Below, piece after piece: positions 56,174 to 64,000 of a DNA stretch of 64,000 nt (its first letter is position 1; each line of letters opens with the position of its first letter). Origin of the DNA: Betaproteobacteria bacterium HGW-Betaproteobacteria-9 (GTDB lineage Bacteria > Pseudomonadota > Gammaproteobacteria > Burkholderiales > Burkholderiaceae_C); NCBI GenBank assembly GCA_002842215.1, contig PHCC01000005.1, forward strand, positions 1-64,000. The letters run 5' to 3'. A model generated the notes under the pieces. That model did no database searches and was not told the DNA's origin. It saw only the letters and a program-made list of their open reading frames with translations. A program made the position numbers and the translations under genes.

Positions 56174-56536
56174 TCAACCCCGCAACCAGGGACGTGGTCC
56201 GCCCATGATGTGCACATGCAGATGCCGCACTTCTTGCCCACCTTCGGTGCCGGTGTTGCACACCATGCGGAATCCACCATCGGGATACGGATTGCACCCC
56301 TGTTCCAGAGCGAGTTTCGGTGCGAGCACCATCATGCGCCCCATCAGGCGCTCATGCTCGGGTGTGAGCTGGGCCATCGAAGCGATGTGTGTTTTGGGGA
56401 CTATCAGAAAATGAACCGGCGCCCATGGATGGATATCATGAAAAACGAGCAGGTCCTCGTCTTCGTACACCTTCTTCGAGGGGATCTGGCCAGCGATGAT
56501 CTTGCAGAAAATACAGTCCGGGTCGTGCGTGCTCAT
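56174..56536 (-). CDS. HIT-family nucleotide hydrolase (HinT-like)
   Basis: 120 residues. CIFCKIIAGQIPSKKVYEDE (about 8-27) is the typical start with a zinc-type CxxC, FHDIHPWAPVHFLIVPKTHI the central strand, and RHLHVHIMGGPRPW carries the histidine triad HxHxH at about 104-108. It resembles HinT, which hydrolyses purine nucleoside phosphoramidates and adenylylated lysine. It lies 12 bases downstream of the DUF4870 gene, and downstream of the his genes. Confidence 0.94.
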   Translation of the reverse strand: MSTHDPDCIFCKIIAGQIPSKKVYEDEDLLVFHDIHPWAPVHFLIVPKTHIASMAQLTPEHERLMGRMMVLAPKLALEQGCNPYPDGGFRMVCNTGTEGGQEVRHLHVHIMGGPRPWLRG

Positions 56537-56548
56537 GGGTAGGAATGG

Positions 56549-56938
56549 TCAGTCGGGCAGGGATTGGCTGGCGTTCATGCGCACCATGCCCTTGACGATG
56601 CGGTAGAGGAACCAGATAGATATGATGGCCCAGGCGATCGCACCCGGCAGGTACAACAACAGAAACAGCGGGAAAGTCACCACGTAGAGCACGCCAGCCC
56701 AGATCACAGTGCGGATGCGCCATGAGAAATGGCTGGCCTGCCAGGAGCCTTCGGCGTCGGACCGCTTCACCAGATCGATGATCAACGCAACGATCAGCAG
56801 TCCAGCGCCCACTTGCGCTCCAGGAATGACCGCGGCCACAGCCACGATCAGATGCAGCAGGTAGCTGACCCAGCCGATGGTTTTGAGCGACTCGGCTTTT
56901 TCGCTGTCAACCGCTTCGACGTCAATGATGTCGCTCAT
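56549..56938 (-). CDS. DUF4870-like small membrane protein
   Basis: 129 residues. A short acidic N-terminal tail (MSDIIDVEAVDSEKAESLKT) is followed by about three to four membrane helices (about 22-40, 44-60, 82-100, 102-118). GWVSYLLHLIVAVAAVIPG and ASHFSWRIRTVIW match the DUF4870/TIC20-like small membrane family. Function unknown. It sits 11 bases downstream of hisE and 12 bases upstream of the HIT gene, suggesting it is carried on the his-to-tat transcript. Confidence 0.8.
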   Translation of the reverse strand: MSDIIDVEAVDSEKAESLKTIGWVSYLLHLIVAVAAVIPGAQVGAGLLIVALIIDLVKRSDAEGSWQASHFSWRIRTVIWAGVLYVVTFPLFLLLYLPGAIAWAIISIWFLYRIVKGMVRMNASQSLPD

Positions 56939-56949
56939 CTCAGATCCTT

Positions 56950-57330
56950 TCAGGATTTGGACTCGGCCTCACGCGCCACCGCCTTGCGCAGCGCTTTTTC
57001 CTCCAGACCGCTCAGGCCCTCACGCCGGGAAAGCTCGTCCACAACATCGGACGGAGCCTTGCCATAGTGCGCCAGCGCGATCATGCAGTGAAACCAGAGA
57101 TCGGCCACTTCATTGACCAGCTTCTGACCGTCACCGCCGTGGTCGCAGTCCTTGGCGGCCATCACGGCTTCTGTGGCCTCTTCACCAATCTTTTTCAGAA
57201 AGGCGTCCGGACCTTTTTGCAGCAGGCGAGCGACGTAACTCTTTTCGGGATCACCGCCATTTGCTGGCTTGCGGCTTTCAATCACGGCGGCCAGGCGCGC
57301 CAGGGCATCGGTGGAAGACATGGGGATCAT
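56950..57330 (-). CDS. hisE: Phosphoribosyl-ATP pyrophosphatase
   Basis: 126 residues from ATG 57330, which overlaps the hisI stop by four bases (ATGA), favouring this start; an internal Met at 57321 is the alternative. It hydrolyses phosphoribosyl-ATP to phosphoribosyl-AMP, step 2 of histidine synthesis. [20 protein letters not shown] then [11 protein letters not shown] is the metal-binding helix pair with the EExxE-like acids, and [20 protein letters not shown] the second. It is a separate gene here, not fused to hisI as in enteric bacteria. Confidence 0.95.
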   Translation of the reverse strand: MIPMSSTDALARLAAVIESRKPANGGDPEKSYVARLLQKGPDAFLKKIGEEATEAVMAAKDCDHGGDGQKLVNEVADLWFHCMIALAHYGKAPSDVVDELSRREGLSGLEEKALRKAVAREAESKS

Positions 57331-57716
57331 TTGTAAATGGATTCGGGGTCTTTGAGCACCGGATCGACCGCGTGCCATTGCCCGTTTTCATGGCGCTGGT
57401 AGAAGCAACTATGGCGCCCGGTGTGGCAGGCGATGCCCGGCTCATGGCCGAGCTGCGTGACCTTAAGGAGCACCACGTCGTTGTCGCAGTCGAGGCGGAT
57501 GTCGTGCACCGTCTGCACATGGCCCGACTCTTCGCCCTTGAACCAGAGCTTGTTGCGTGAGCGGCTGAAATACACCGCACGGCCGAGTTCGGCTGTTTTC
57601 TGCAACGCTTCGCGGTTCATCCAGGCGAACATCAGCACATCGCCGCTGGCCGCTTCCTGCGCGATCACCGGGACCAGCCCCTGGGCGTCCCATTTCACTT
57701 CGTCCAACCATTTCAT
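57327..57716 (-). CDS. hisI: Phosphoribosyl-AMP cyclohydrolase
   Basis: 129 residues. It opens the adenine ring of phosphoribosyl-AMP (step 3 of histidine synthesis), a zinc and magnesium enzyme. [20 protein letters not shown] and [20 protein letters not shown] are the substrate blocks; [15 protein letters not shown] gives the magnesium acids and [11 protein letters not shown] the zinc cysteines with His. The gene is divergent from a LapA-like gene, so unless read through from hisF it needs its own promoter in 57717-57833, where I see no clear boxes. Confidence 0.96.
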   Translation of the reverse strand: MKWLDEVKWDAQGLVPVIAQEAASGDVLMFAWMNREALQKTAELGRAVYFSRSRNKLWFKGEESGHVQTVHDIRLDCDNDVVLLKVTQLGHEPGIACHTGRHSCFYQRHENGQWHAVDPVLKDPESIYK

Positions 57717-57833
57717 AGCGGGAATCTACCATGTGTGCGGCACCCGACAGAGGCGCAGGCCGATTGCCGGTAGGATGGGTTTATCTCAACACCTGCTCTA
57801 CTCCAGAGACGGGTTCACCCAGAGGACACCGAT

Positions 57834-58331
57834 ATGAAGATCCGAACGCTCATCCTCATCTTTTTCATTCTGCTGATCGCAGGTTTCGTAGCCCTCAATT
57901 TCGAACAGATTCTGCAACCCACAGCGCTCAACTTCGGATTCACCCAGGTACAGGCCCCACTGGGACTGGTGCTGCTGGGCATGCTGACCTTGGTGTTGGT
58001 GGTTTTTTTGCTCACGCTGGTTTATTACCAGACGGTCCATCTCATGGAAGTGCGACGCATCACGCGCGAGGCAACCGAACAGCGCCATCTGGCCGACAAG
58101 GCCGAAGCGTCCCGTTTCACCGAACTGCGCCAGTACCTGCAAGTCGAGACGCAGGCCGCGGCCGCGCGTGAACTGGAATTGTCGGAGAAAGTGCAGCAGA
58201 AGATTGAGCAATCACAGGCTGTGCTGACCCGGGTCATCGAACAATCCGGCAACGGTCTGGAGGCGAGCATCGGCGAACTGGAAGACCGGATGGAGCGGCA
58301 GTGGCAGAACACCCCTCCGCGTAACACTTGA
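57834..58331 (+). CDS. LapA-domain-like two-helix membrane protein with coiled coil, antisense within the his cluster
   Basis: 165 residues. Two membrane helices (about 5-25, LILIFFILLIAGFVALNF; about 43-66, LGLVLLGMLTLVLVVF) separated by a short loop, then a long charged coiled coil (about 72-150, rich in Glu, Gln and Arg). This fits LapA/DUF1049-like small proteins that act with LapB in lipopolysaccharide control in enteric bacteria, but the assignment is by topology and a weak motif match. It lies on the opposite strand between hisI and hisF, convergent with hisF (11-base gap). Confidence 0.8.
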   Translation: MKIRTLILIFFILLIAGFVALNFEQILQPTALNFGFTQVQAPLGLVLLGMLTLVLVVFLLTLVYYQTVHLMEVRRITREATEQRHLADKAEASRFTELRQYLQVETQAAAARELELSEKVQQKIEQSQAVLTRVIEQSGNGLEASIGELEDRMERQWQNTPPRNT

Positions 58332-58342
58332 ATCGCTTGCGG

Positions 58343-59122
<780 letters not shown>

Positions 59123-59124
59123 GC

Positions 59125-59865
59125 TCAGCCGTTCAACTCGTCAGCAAGATTCTGCGCCGCTTCGAAATCGAGGTCACCGCTGTAAATGGATCGACCACAG
59201 ATCACGCCCTCGACACCCTCGTCCTCGACATCGCAGAGCTTGCGGATGTCTTCCAGGTTGGACAGACCACCCGAGGCGATCACGGGAATGGACAGCGCCT
59301 GTGCCAGCTTGACGGTGGCTTCGATGTTGATGCCAGAAAGCATACCGTCGCGGCCGATGTCGGTGTAGATGATGGATTCGACACCGTAGTCTTCGAACTT
59401 CTTGCCCAGGTCCACCACCTCGTGGCCGGTGAGCTTGCTCCAGCCATCGGTGGCGACCTTGCCATCCTTGGCGTCCAGACCCACGATGATGTGACCGCCG
59501 AAGGCGGTGCAGGCGTCCTGCAGGAACCCCGGGTTCTTCACCGCGGCGGTGCCAATGATCACGTAGCGCAGGCCAGCGTCAAGGTAGCGCTCGATGGTGT
59601 CGAGATCGCGGATGCCGCCACCCAATTGCACGTCCACCTCCGAGCCGATGCTCTTGAGGATGGCGCGGATGGCCTGTTCATTTTTCGGTTTGCCCGCAAA
59701 GGCCCCGTTGAGGTCCACCAGGTGCACGCGGCGCGCACCCTTGTCGACCCAGCCCCGCGCCACGGCGGCCGGGTCTTCGCCGAACACGGTGGTCTGGTCC
59801 ATGTCGCCCTGCTTGAGGCGAACGCACTGGCCGTTTTTGAGATCAATGGCGGGAATCAGCAACAT
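59125..59865 (-). CDS. hisA: ProFAR isomerase HisA
   Basis: 246 residues from ATG 59865 ([20 protein letters not shown]), with the catalytic Asp at position 8; upstream in-frame codons overlap hisH and are rejected. The second catalytic Asp lies in [16 protein letters not shown] (about 170), with phosphate sites [13 protein letters not shown] and [14 protein letters not shown]. It is a (beta/alpha)8 barrel homologous to HisF. It catalyses the Amadori rearrangement in histidine synthesis. It lies 26 bases after hisH. Confidence 0.98.
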   Translation of the reverse strand: MLLIPAIDLKNGQCVRLKQGDMDQTTVFGEDPAAVARGWVDKGARRVHLVDLNGAFAGKPKNEQAIRAILKSIGSEVDVQLGGGIRDLDTIERYLDAGLRYVIIGTAAVKNPGFLQDACTAFGGHIIVGLDAKDGKVATDGWSKLTGHEVVDLGKKFEDYGVESIIYTDIGRDGMLSGINIEATVKLAQALSIPVIASGGLSNLEDIRKLCDVEDEGVEGVICGRSIYSGDLDFEAAQNLADELNG

Positions 59866-59891
59866 GATGGTGTCAATACAAGCGAAAGGAC

Positions 59892-60554
59892 TCAGGGATT
59901 CCAGTGGAGGAAGTTGCGGTAGAGCGCCAGCCCCTGATCGGCGCTCTTTTCGGGGTGAAACTGGGTCGCAAAAATATTGTCGCGTGCGATCGCCGCAGCG
60001 AACCGTCCGCCGTAGTCGGCCTCGCCCACGCAATGCTGCAGACTGGCCGGGTGCGCGTAGTAGCTGTGCACAAAATAAAAATAGGCACCGTCATCGATGC
60101 CAGCCCACAGGGGATGTGGCGCACCGCGGCCCAGATGGTGGAACACCTGGTTCCAGCCCATCTGCGGCACCTTGAACCGGCTGCCGTCGGCCTGCAGGCG
60201 ACCTTCGAGGCGGAAACGCACCACTTCGCCCGGAATCAGACCCAGGCCATCGGTCGGACCTTCTTCGCTGCGGTCGAGCAACATCTGCATGCCCACGCAG
60301 ACACCAAAGAGCGGTTTGTTCGCCGCGGCATGCAACACAGCCTCTTGCAGACCGGAAGCCGCCAGTTCGTTCATGCAGTCGGCCATGTGGCCCTGCCCGG
60401 GCAGCACCACGCGTTCGGCGTCGAAGACCGCCTGGGGATCGGAGGTGACGAGCACATCCAGACCGCTGCCAGCGGCCACATGCACCACGGCCTGCGACAC
60501 GGAGCGCAGATTACCGCTGCCGTAGTCCACCACGGCGACTGTCTTGGATTTCAT
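59892..60554 (-). CDS. hisH: Imidazole glycerol phosphate synthase, glutamine amidotransferase subunit
   Basis: 220 residues. A class I amidotransferase with the nucleophile Cys86 ([14 protein letters not shown]), His200 and Glu202 ([12 protein letters not shown]). [17 protein letters not shown] opens the protein and [15 protein letters not shown] forms the oxyanion-strand region. It supplies ammonia to HisF through the dimer tunnel. It lies between hisB (22-base gap) and hisA. Confidence 0.98.
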   Translation of the reverse strand: MKSKTVAVVDYGSGNLRSVSQAVVHVAAGSGLDVLVTSDPQAVFDAERVVLPGQGHMADCMNELAASGLQEAVLHAAANKPLFGVCVGMQMLLDRSEEGPTDGLGLIPGEVVRFRLEGRLQADGSRFKVPQMGWNQVFHHLGRGAPHPLWAGIDDGAYFYFVHSYYAHPASLQHCVGEADYGGRFAAAIARDNIFATQFHPEKSADQGLALYRNFLHWNP

Positions 60555-60576
60555 CGGAGCGAGGAAGCAGAAAAAC

Positions 60577-61203
60577 TCAGAGCGAGCCTTTGGTCGAGGG
60601 AATCACGTCACCCAGGCGCGCGTCGCGTTCCAGCGCCATGCGCAGCGCGCGGGCAAAGGCCTTGAACACGGTCTCGGCCTGATGGTGGGCATTTTCACCG
60701 TGCAGGTTGTCGATGTGCAGCGTCACACCGGCATGGTTGACGAAACCCTGAAAAAACTCGAAGGCGAGCTGCGTGTCGAAGCCGCCGACCATGCCGCTCT
60801 TGAACGGCACGCGCATGTGCAGGCCGGGACGGCCCGAGAAATCGACCACCACGCGCGACAGCGCCTCGTCGAGCGGCACATAGGCGTGACCGTAGCGACG
60901 GATGCCCTTTTTGTCGCCCACGGCCTTGGCAAAGGCCTGGCCGAGCGTGATGCCCACGTCTTCTACCGTGTGGTGGCCATCGATGTGCAGATCGCCCTGG
61001 GCCTGGATGTCCAGATCGATCAGCCCGTGGCGGGCGATCTGGTCAAGCATGTGATCGAAAAAACCAATGCCGGTGGACAGTTTCGCCGCACCTGAACCGT
61101 CGAGGTTGATGCGCACGCTGATCTGCGTTTCCGCGGTGTTGCGCTGGACGTCGGCCACGCGGTCGGCGGCAGCGGCAGGGGAAACGGAGGACATGACGGT
61201 CAT
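60577..61203 (-). CDS. hisB: Imidazoleglycerol-phosphate dehydratase (monofunctional)
   Basis: 208 residues, the monofunctional form without the HisB-type phosphatase domain of enteric bacteria; a separate histidinol-phosphatase must be encoded elsewhere. Two manganese-binding blocks, [19 protein letters not shown] (about 62) and [16 protein letters not shown] (about 88), and the later KTAHHQAE-like [18 protein letters not shown] are clear. The first 18 residues ([11 protein letters not shown]) are a loose extension. It overlaps the hisC stop by four bases. Confidence 0.97.
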   Translation of the reverse strand: MTVMSSVSPAAAADRVADVQRNTAETQISVRINLDGSGAAKLSTGIGFFDHMLDQIARHGLIDLDIQAQGDLHIDGHHTVEDVGITLGQAFAKAVGDKKGIRRYGHAYVPLDEALSRVVVDFSGRPGLHMRVPFKSGMVGGFDTQLAFEFFQGFVNHAGVTLHIDNLHGENAHHQAETVFKAFARALRMALERDARLGDVIPSTKGSL

Positions 61204-62300
61204 AGGGATTGTTGCAGGGCGCTGATCAGTTGTGTGGTCTCGGCGGGGGTTCCGACCGTGAGGCGCAGGCAGTTGACCAATGATGGGTGCATTTTAGAAA
61301 CATTCTTGACCAGAATGCCGTGCGCTTTCAGGCCGTCGAAGCTGCGTTGTGCATCGGGTACACGCGCCAGCACCATGTTGGCGTCGCTGGGGAACGGTGT
61401 CACGCTCGGCATCCGGGCCAGCGCATCGATCAACACCGCCCGCTGCTCGCGGATCTGAGCGGCTTGCTGCGCGAACACATCGGCGTGCTCCAGCGCAAAC
61501 AGCGCGCACTCGGCGTTGAGCACGCTCACGTTGTAGGGCGGACGCAGCTTGTCCACCTCGTGCACCAGCGTTTGCGGTCCGAGCATGTAGCCCAGGCGCA
61601 CACCGGCGAGGCCGAACTTGGACAAGGTGCGCATGAGCAGCACGTTGGCATTGGCCGCCGGATGGGCGCGGATCTCGTCGAGCCAGCTGCGGCTGGAGAA
61701 CGGCTGGTAGGCCTCGTCCATCACCACCAGCCCACCGAACGTGGCGGCCTCGGCGATCAGGCGGCGGATCACGCCCGCGTCCCACAGGTTGGCGGTGGGA
61801 TTGTTGGGGTAGGCGATGTAGGTGATGGCGGGCTGGTGCGCACGCATCGCGGCCAGCATGGCGGCTTCGTCCAGCTCGAAATCGGCCGTGAGTGGCACGC
61901 CGTGGAAGGCCAGGCCCTGCAGCTGTGCACCCATGGCGTACATGACGAAACCGGGCATGGGCGACAGGATGGACGAACCGGGCACGTCGCAGGCCATGGC
62001 CAGCAGGGAAATCAGCTCGTCCGAGCCGTTGCCCAGCATCAGGTCACAGCCTTCGGGCAGGTCGACGTAGCGCGCCAGCGCCTGCTTCAGTTCGTCGATG
62101 CGGCCGCCGGGGTAGCGGTTGATCGCCACAGCACCCAAGCGCTCACCCAGTTTCTGCTGCAGTTCGGGGGTGAGTGAAAACGGGTTCTCCATCGCATCGA
62201 GCTTGACCATGCCAGCCGAGTCCTGGATGGCGTAGGCGTGCATGGACTGGATGTCCTGGCGGATGAAGCGCAGCGGGTTCGGGGTGTTCATGGCGTTCAT
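61200..62300 (-). CDS. hisC: Histidinol-phosphate aminotransferase
   Basis: 366 residues, a class I/II PLP aminotransferase. The PLP Lys is in [19 protein letters not shown] (about 227-245). [15 protein letters not shown] at the start, [14 protein letters not shown] (about 93), [20 protein letters not shown] and [16 protein letters not shown] (Asp and Tyr contacts of PLP) are well kept. It converts imidazole acetol phosphate and glutamate to histidinol phosphate. Coupled on both sides by four-base overlaps to hisD and hisB. Confidence 0.97.
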   Translation of the reverse strand: MNAMNTPNPLRFIRQDIQSMHAYAIQDSAGMVKLDAMENPFSLTPELQQKLGERLGAVAINRYPGGRIDELKQALARYVDLPEGCDLMLGNGSDELISLLAMACDVPGSSILSPMPGFVMYAMGAQLQGLAFHGVPLTADFELDEAAMLAAMRAHQPAITYIAYPNNPTANLWDAGVIRRLIAEAATFGGLVVMDEAYQPFSSRSWLDEIRAHPAANANVLLMRTLSKFGLAGVRLGYMLGPQTLVHEVDKLRPPYNVSVLNAECALFALEHADVFAQQAAQIREQRAVLIDALARMPSVTPFPSDANMVLARVPDAQRSFDGLKAHGILVKNVSKMHPSLVNCLRLTVGTPAETTQLISALQQSL

Positions 62301-63640
62301 TTCGCGACTCGCATGGGGGGAACTTCGTTCAGACGCAGCTCGGCGGCGCGGGCGTGGGCCTGCAGGCCTTCGCCATAGGCCAGCTCGGCGGCGATAGTGC
62401 CCAGCGTTTGCGCGCCGGTGGCACTGACCTCGATCAGGCTGCTGCGTTTCTGGAAGTCGTACACCCCCAGCGGGGAGGAAAAACGGGCCGTACCGCTGGT
62501 GGGCAGCACGTGGTTGGGGCCGGCGCAGTAGTCGCCCAGGCTTTCGCTGGTGTAGGCCCCCAGGAAGATGGCGCCAGCGTGCTTGAGCAGCGGTTCCCAG
62601 CGGTGCGGCTCGTGGCTCGACACCTCCAGGTGCTCGGGCGCGATGCGGTTGCTGATGGCGCAGGCCTCTTCCATGTCGCGCGTGAGGATCAGCGCGCCGC
62701 GGTCGTTCAGGCTCCTGGCAATGATGGCCGCGCGGGGCATGGTGGGCAGCAGGCGGTCGATGGCAGCCTGCACGGCTTCGATGTAGGCCGCGTCCGGGCA
62801 GAGCAGAATGCTCTGCGCGAGTTCATCGTGCTCGGCCTGGCTGAACAGGTCCATCGCCACCCAGTCGGCCGGCGTGCTGCCATCGGCGAGCACCAGGATT
62901 TCACTCGGACCGGCGATCATGTCGATGCCCACGACACCGAAGACGCGCTTCTTGGCGCTTGCCACGTAAGCGTTGCCCGGGCCGGTGATCTTGTCCACCT
63001 TGGGCACGGTGGCCGTGCCGTAGGCCAGCGCGGCCACGGCCTGCGCGCCGCCGATGGTGAAGGCGCGCGTGACACCGGCCACGTAGGCTGCGGCGAGCAC
63101 CAGCGGGTTCTTCTCGCCACCCGGCGTGGGCACGACCATGATGATTTCCGCCACACCCGCCACATGGGCAGGGATGGCGTTCATCAGCACACTGGACGGA
63201 TACGCCGCCTTGCCACCGGGCACGTAGATGCCCACGCGGTCCAGCGGCGTGACCTTCTGGCCCAGCAAGGTGCCGTCTTCGTCGCGGTAGCTCCAGCTCT
63301 CGCCACTGGCCTTCTTCTGTGCCTCGTGGTAGCTGCGCACGCGGCGCGCGGCCGATTCCAGCGCGTCGCGCTGGGCGGCGGGCAGGCCATTGAATGCGGT
63401 TTTGAGCTCGGTCTGGTTCAGCTCCAGCGCCTGCAGACTGTCCACGCTCAGGCCGTCAAATCGCGCGGTGTATTCCAGCACCGCCGCATCGCCGCGCTTT
63501 TGAACGTCGGCCAGTATGTCTGCGACGCGCTGCTCGATCGCGCTGTCCATGTCCGCCGACCAATGCAGCCGGGCCGCGAACTGTGCCTCGAAATCGGCCG
63601 AAGTGGTGGACAGGCGGAGGGGCGCGGCAGTGAGGTTCAT
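62297..63640 (-). CDS. hisD: Histidinol dehydrogenase
   Basis: 447 residues, zinc- and NAD-dependent; oxidises histidinol twice to histidine. [20 protein letters not shown] (about 140-160), [37 protein letters not shown] and [17 protein letters not shown] carry the NAD contacts and the zinc Gln/His pair; the catalytic Glu-His pair is in [11 protein letters not shown], and [17 protein letters not shown] is near the C-terminus. It overlaps hisG and hisC by four bases each. Confidence 0.98.
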   Translation of the reverse strand: MNLTAAPLRLSTTSADFEAQFAARLHWSADMDSAIEQRVADILADVQKRGDAAVLEYTARFDGLSVDSLQALELNQTELKTAFNGLPAAQRDALESAARRVRSYHEAQKKASGESWSYRDEDGTLLGQKVTPLDRVGIYVPGGKAAYPSSVLMNAIPAHVAGVAEIIMVVPTPGGEKNPLVLAAAYVAGVTRAFTIGGAQAVAALAYGTATVPKVDKITGPGNAYVASAKKRVFGVVGIDMIAGPSEILVLADGSTPADWVAMDLFSQAEHDELAQSILLCPDAAYIEAVQAAIDRLLPTMPRAAIIARSLNDRGALILTRDMEEACAISNRIAPEHLEVSSHEPHRWEPLLKHAGAIFLGAYTSESLGDYCAGPNHVLPTSGTARFSSPLGVYDFQKRSSLIEVSATGAQTLGTIAAELAYGEGLQAHARAAELRLNEVPPMRVAK

Positions 63641-64000
63641 GACGAAACAGCGTTGCTTTCGATGGCGTTGGAGAAGGCGTCGAGGATGGGACGGATGGCG
63701 GCTTGCTTGAGCTTGAGCGCGGCCTGGTTGACCACCAGGCGCGAGCTGATGTCCATGATGCGCTCGACCTCAACCAGCTGATTGGCCTTGAGCGTGTTGC
63801 CGGTGGACACCAGATCGACGATGGCATCGGCCAGGCCGGTGAGCGGCGCGAGTTCCATGCTGCCATAGAGCTTGATCAGGTCCACGTGCACACCCTTGCT
63901 GGCGAAGAACTCGCGCGCGATCGCCGTGTACTTGGTGGCCACCTTCAGGCGCGAGCCCTGGCGCACGGCCGAGGCGTAGTCAAAGTCGTTGCGCACCGCC
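63637..64000 (-). CDS. hisG: ATP phosphoribosyltransferase, short form (partial; start lies beyond the window)
   Basis: The last 120 or so codons of hisG. The Met at 63996 is internal ([20 protein letters not shown]). [21 protein letters not shown] is the phosphate-binding signature. The protein ends soon after the catalytic domain ([19 protein letters not shown]) and lacks the C-terminal ACT-like regulatory domain, so it is the HisGS type, which needs the HisRS-like HisZ subunit for activity and feedback control. It overlaps hisD by four bases. Confidence 0.95.
   Translation of the reverse strand, partial: AVRNDFDYASAVRQGSRLKVATKYTAIAREFFASKGVHVDLIKLYGSMELAPLTGLADAIVDLVSTGNTLKANQLVEVERIMDISSRLVVNQAALKLKQAAIRPILDAFSNAIESNAVSS

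Overview
The window is high-GC chromosomal DNA, most likely from a betaproteobacterium of the order Burkholderiales, family Comamonadaceae (a Hydrogenophaga-like organism would fit). This is judged from protein character and gene order, not from a database match. Supporting signs are the adjacent sspA-sspB and petABC genes, the block of his genes, tatABC and a DegS-like protease, the order secA-argJ-DUF815-mutT opposite pilBCD-coaE-zapD-yacG, and ubiE/ubiJ/ubiB beside a DUF3683 FAD/Fe-S oxidoreductase. Nearly all of it is housekeeping core genome. I see no phage, insertion sequence, CRISPR array, toxin-antitoxin pair or defence system.

Layout. 1-2.9 kb: the start of a giant surface adhesin on the minus strand (ESPR-type leader, DUF4347, cadherin-like 96-residue repeats). 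Its frame breaks inside the repeats at 950/952, in a way that looks like a repeat-collapse misassembly. 3.1-6.5 kb: nudB, aspS, a DUF502 membrane protein and an FmdB zinc ribbon. 6.7-11.2 kb: ubiquinone genes ubiB, ubiJ and ubiE with a Tim44-like protein between ubiJ and ubiE, then DUF971. 11.2-15.1 kb: a 1297-residue FAD/Fe-S dehydrogenase. 15.3-20.3 kb: the glycerol-3-phosphate uptake and hydrolysis operon ugpBAECQ. 20.6-24.3 kb: hemA, prfA, prmC, grxD. 24.5-31.8 kb: an orphan AAA+ ATPase with a sigma54-like promoter, a lytic transglycosylase, proS, rppH, proB, obgE, rpmA, rplU. 32-38.8 kb: ispB, tRNA-Pro, pilBCD, coaE, zapD, yacG. 38.8-46 kb: mutT, a DUF815 ATPase, argJ, secA, an M23 peptidase, DUF721, tRNA-Thr. 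46-50.2 kb: sspB, sspA and the cytochrome bc1 genes petCBA. 50.4-57 kb: mscL, pdxA, Nif3, DUF3149, a DegS-like protease, tatCBA, HIT, DUF4870. 57-64 kb: hisE, hisI, an antisense LapA-like gene, and hisF-A-H-B-C-D-G, with hisG running off the window.

Functional links: the Ugp block takes up glycerol-3-phosphate and glycerophosphodiesters and hydrolyses the diesters. UbiB/J/E make the quinone oxidised by PetABC. TatABC probably exports the Rieske protein and perhaps the transglycosylase. PrmC methylates the release factor encoded just upstream. The AspRS carries the two residues associated with relaxed tRNA specificity, so GatCAB should be present elsewhere. The most useful second looks are the broken adhesin junction, the caspase-like His/Cys pair in DUF4347, the PVWY motif in cytochrome b, the sigma54-like promoter of the AAA+ gene, a possibly leaderless hemA and the antisense gene inside the his block. 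I did not find a clearly new multi-gene system.
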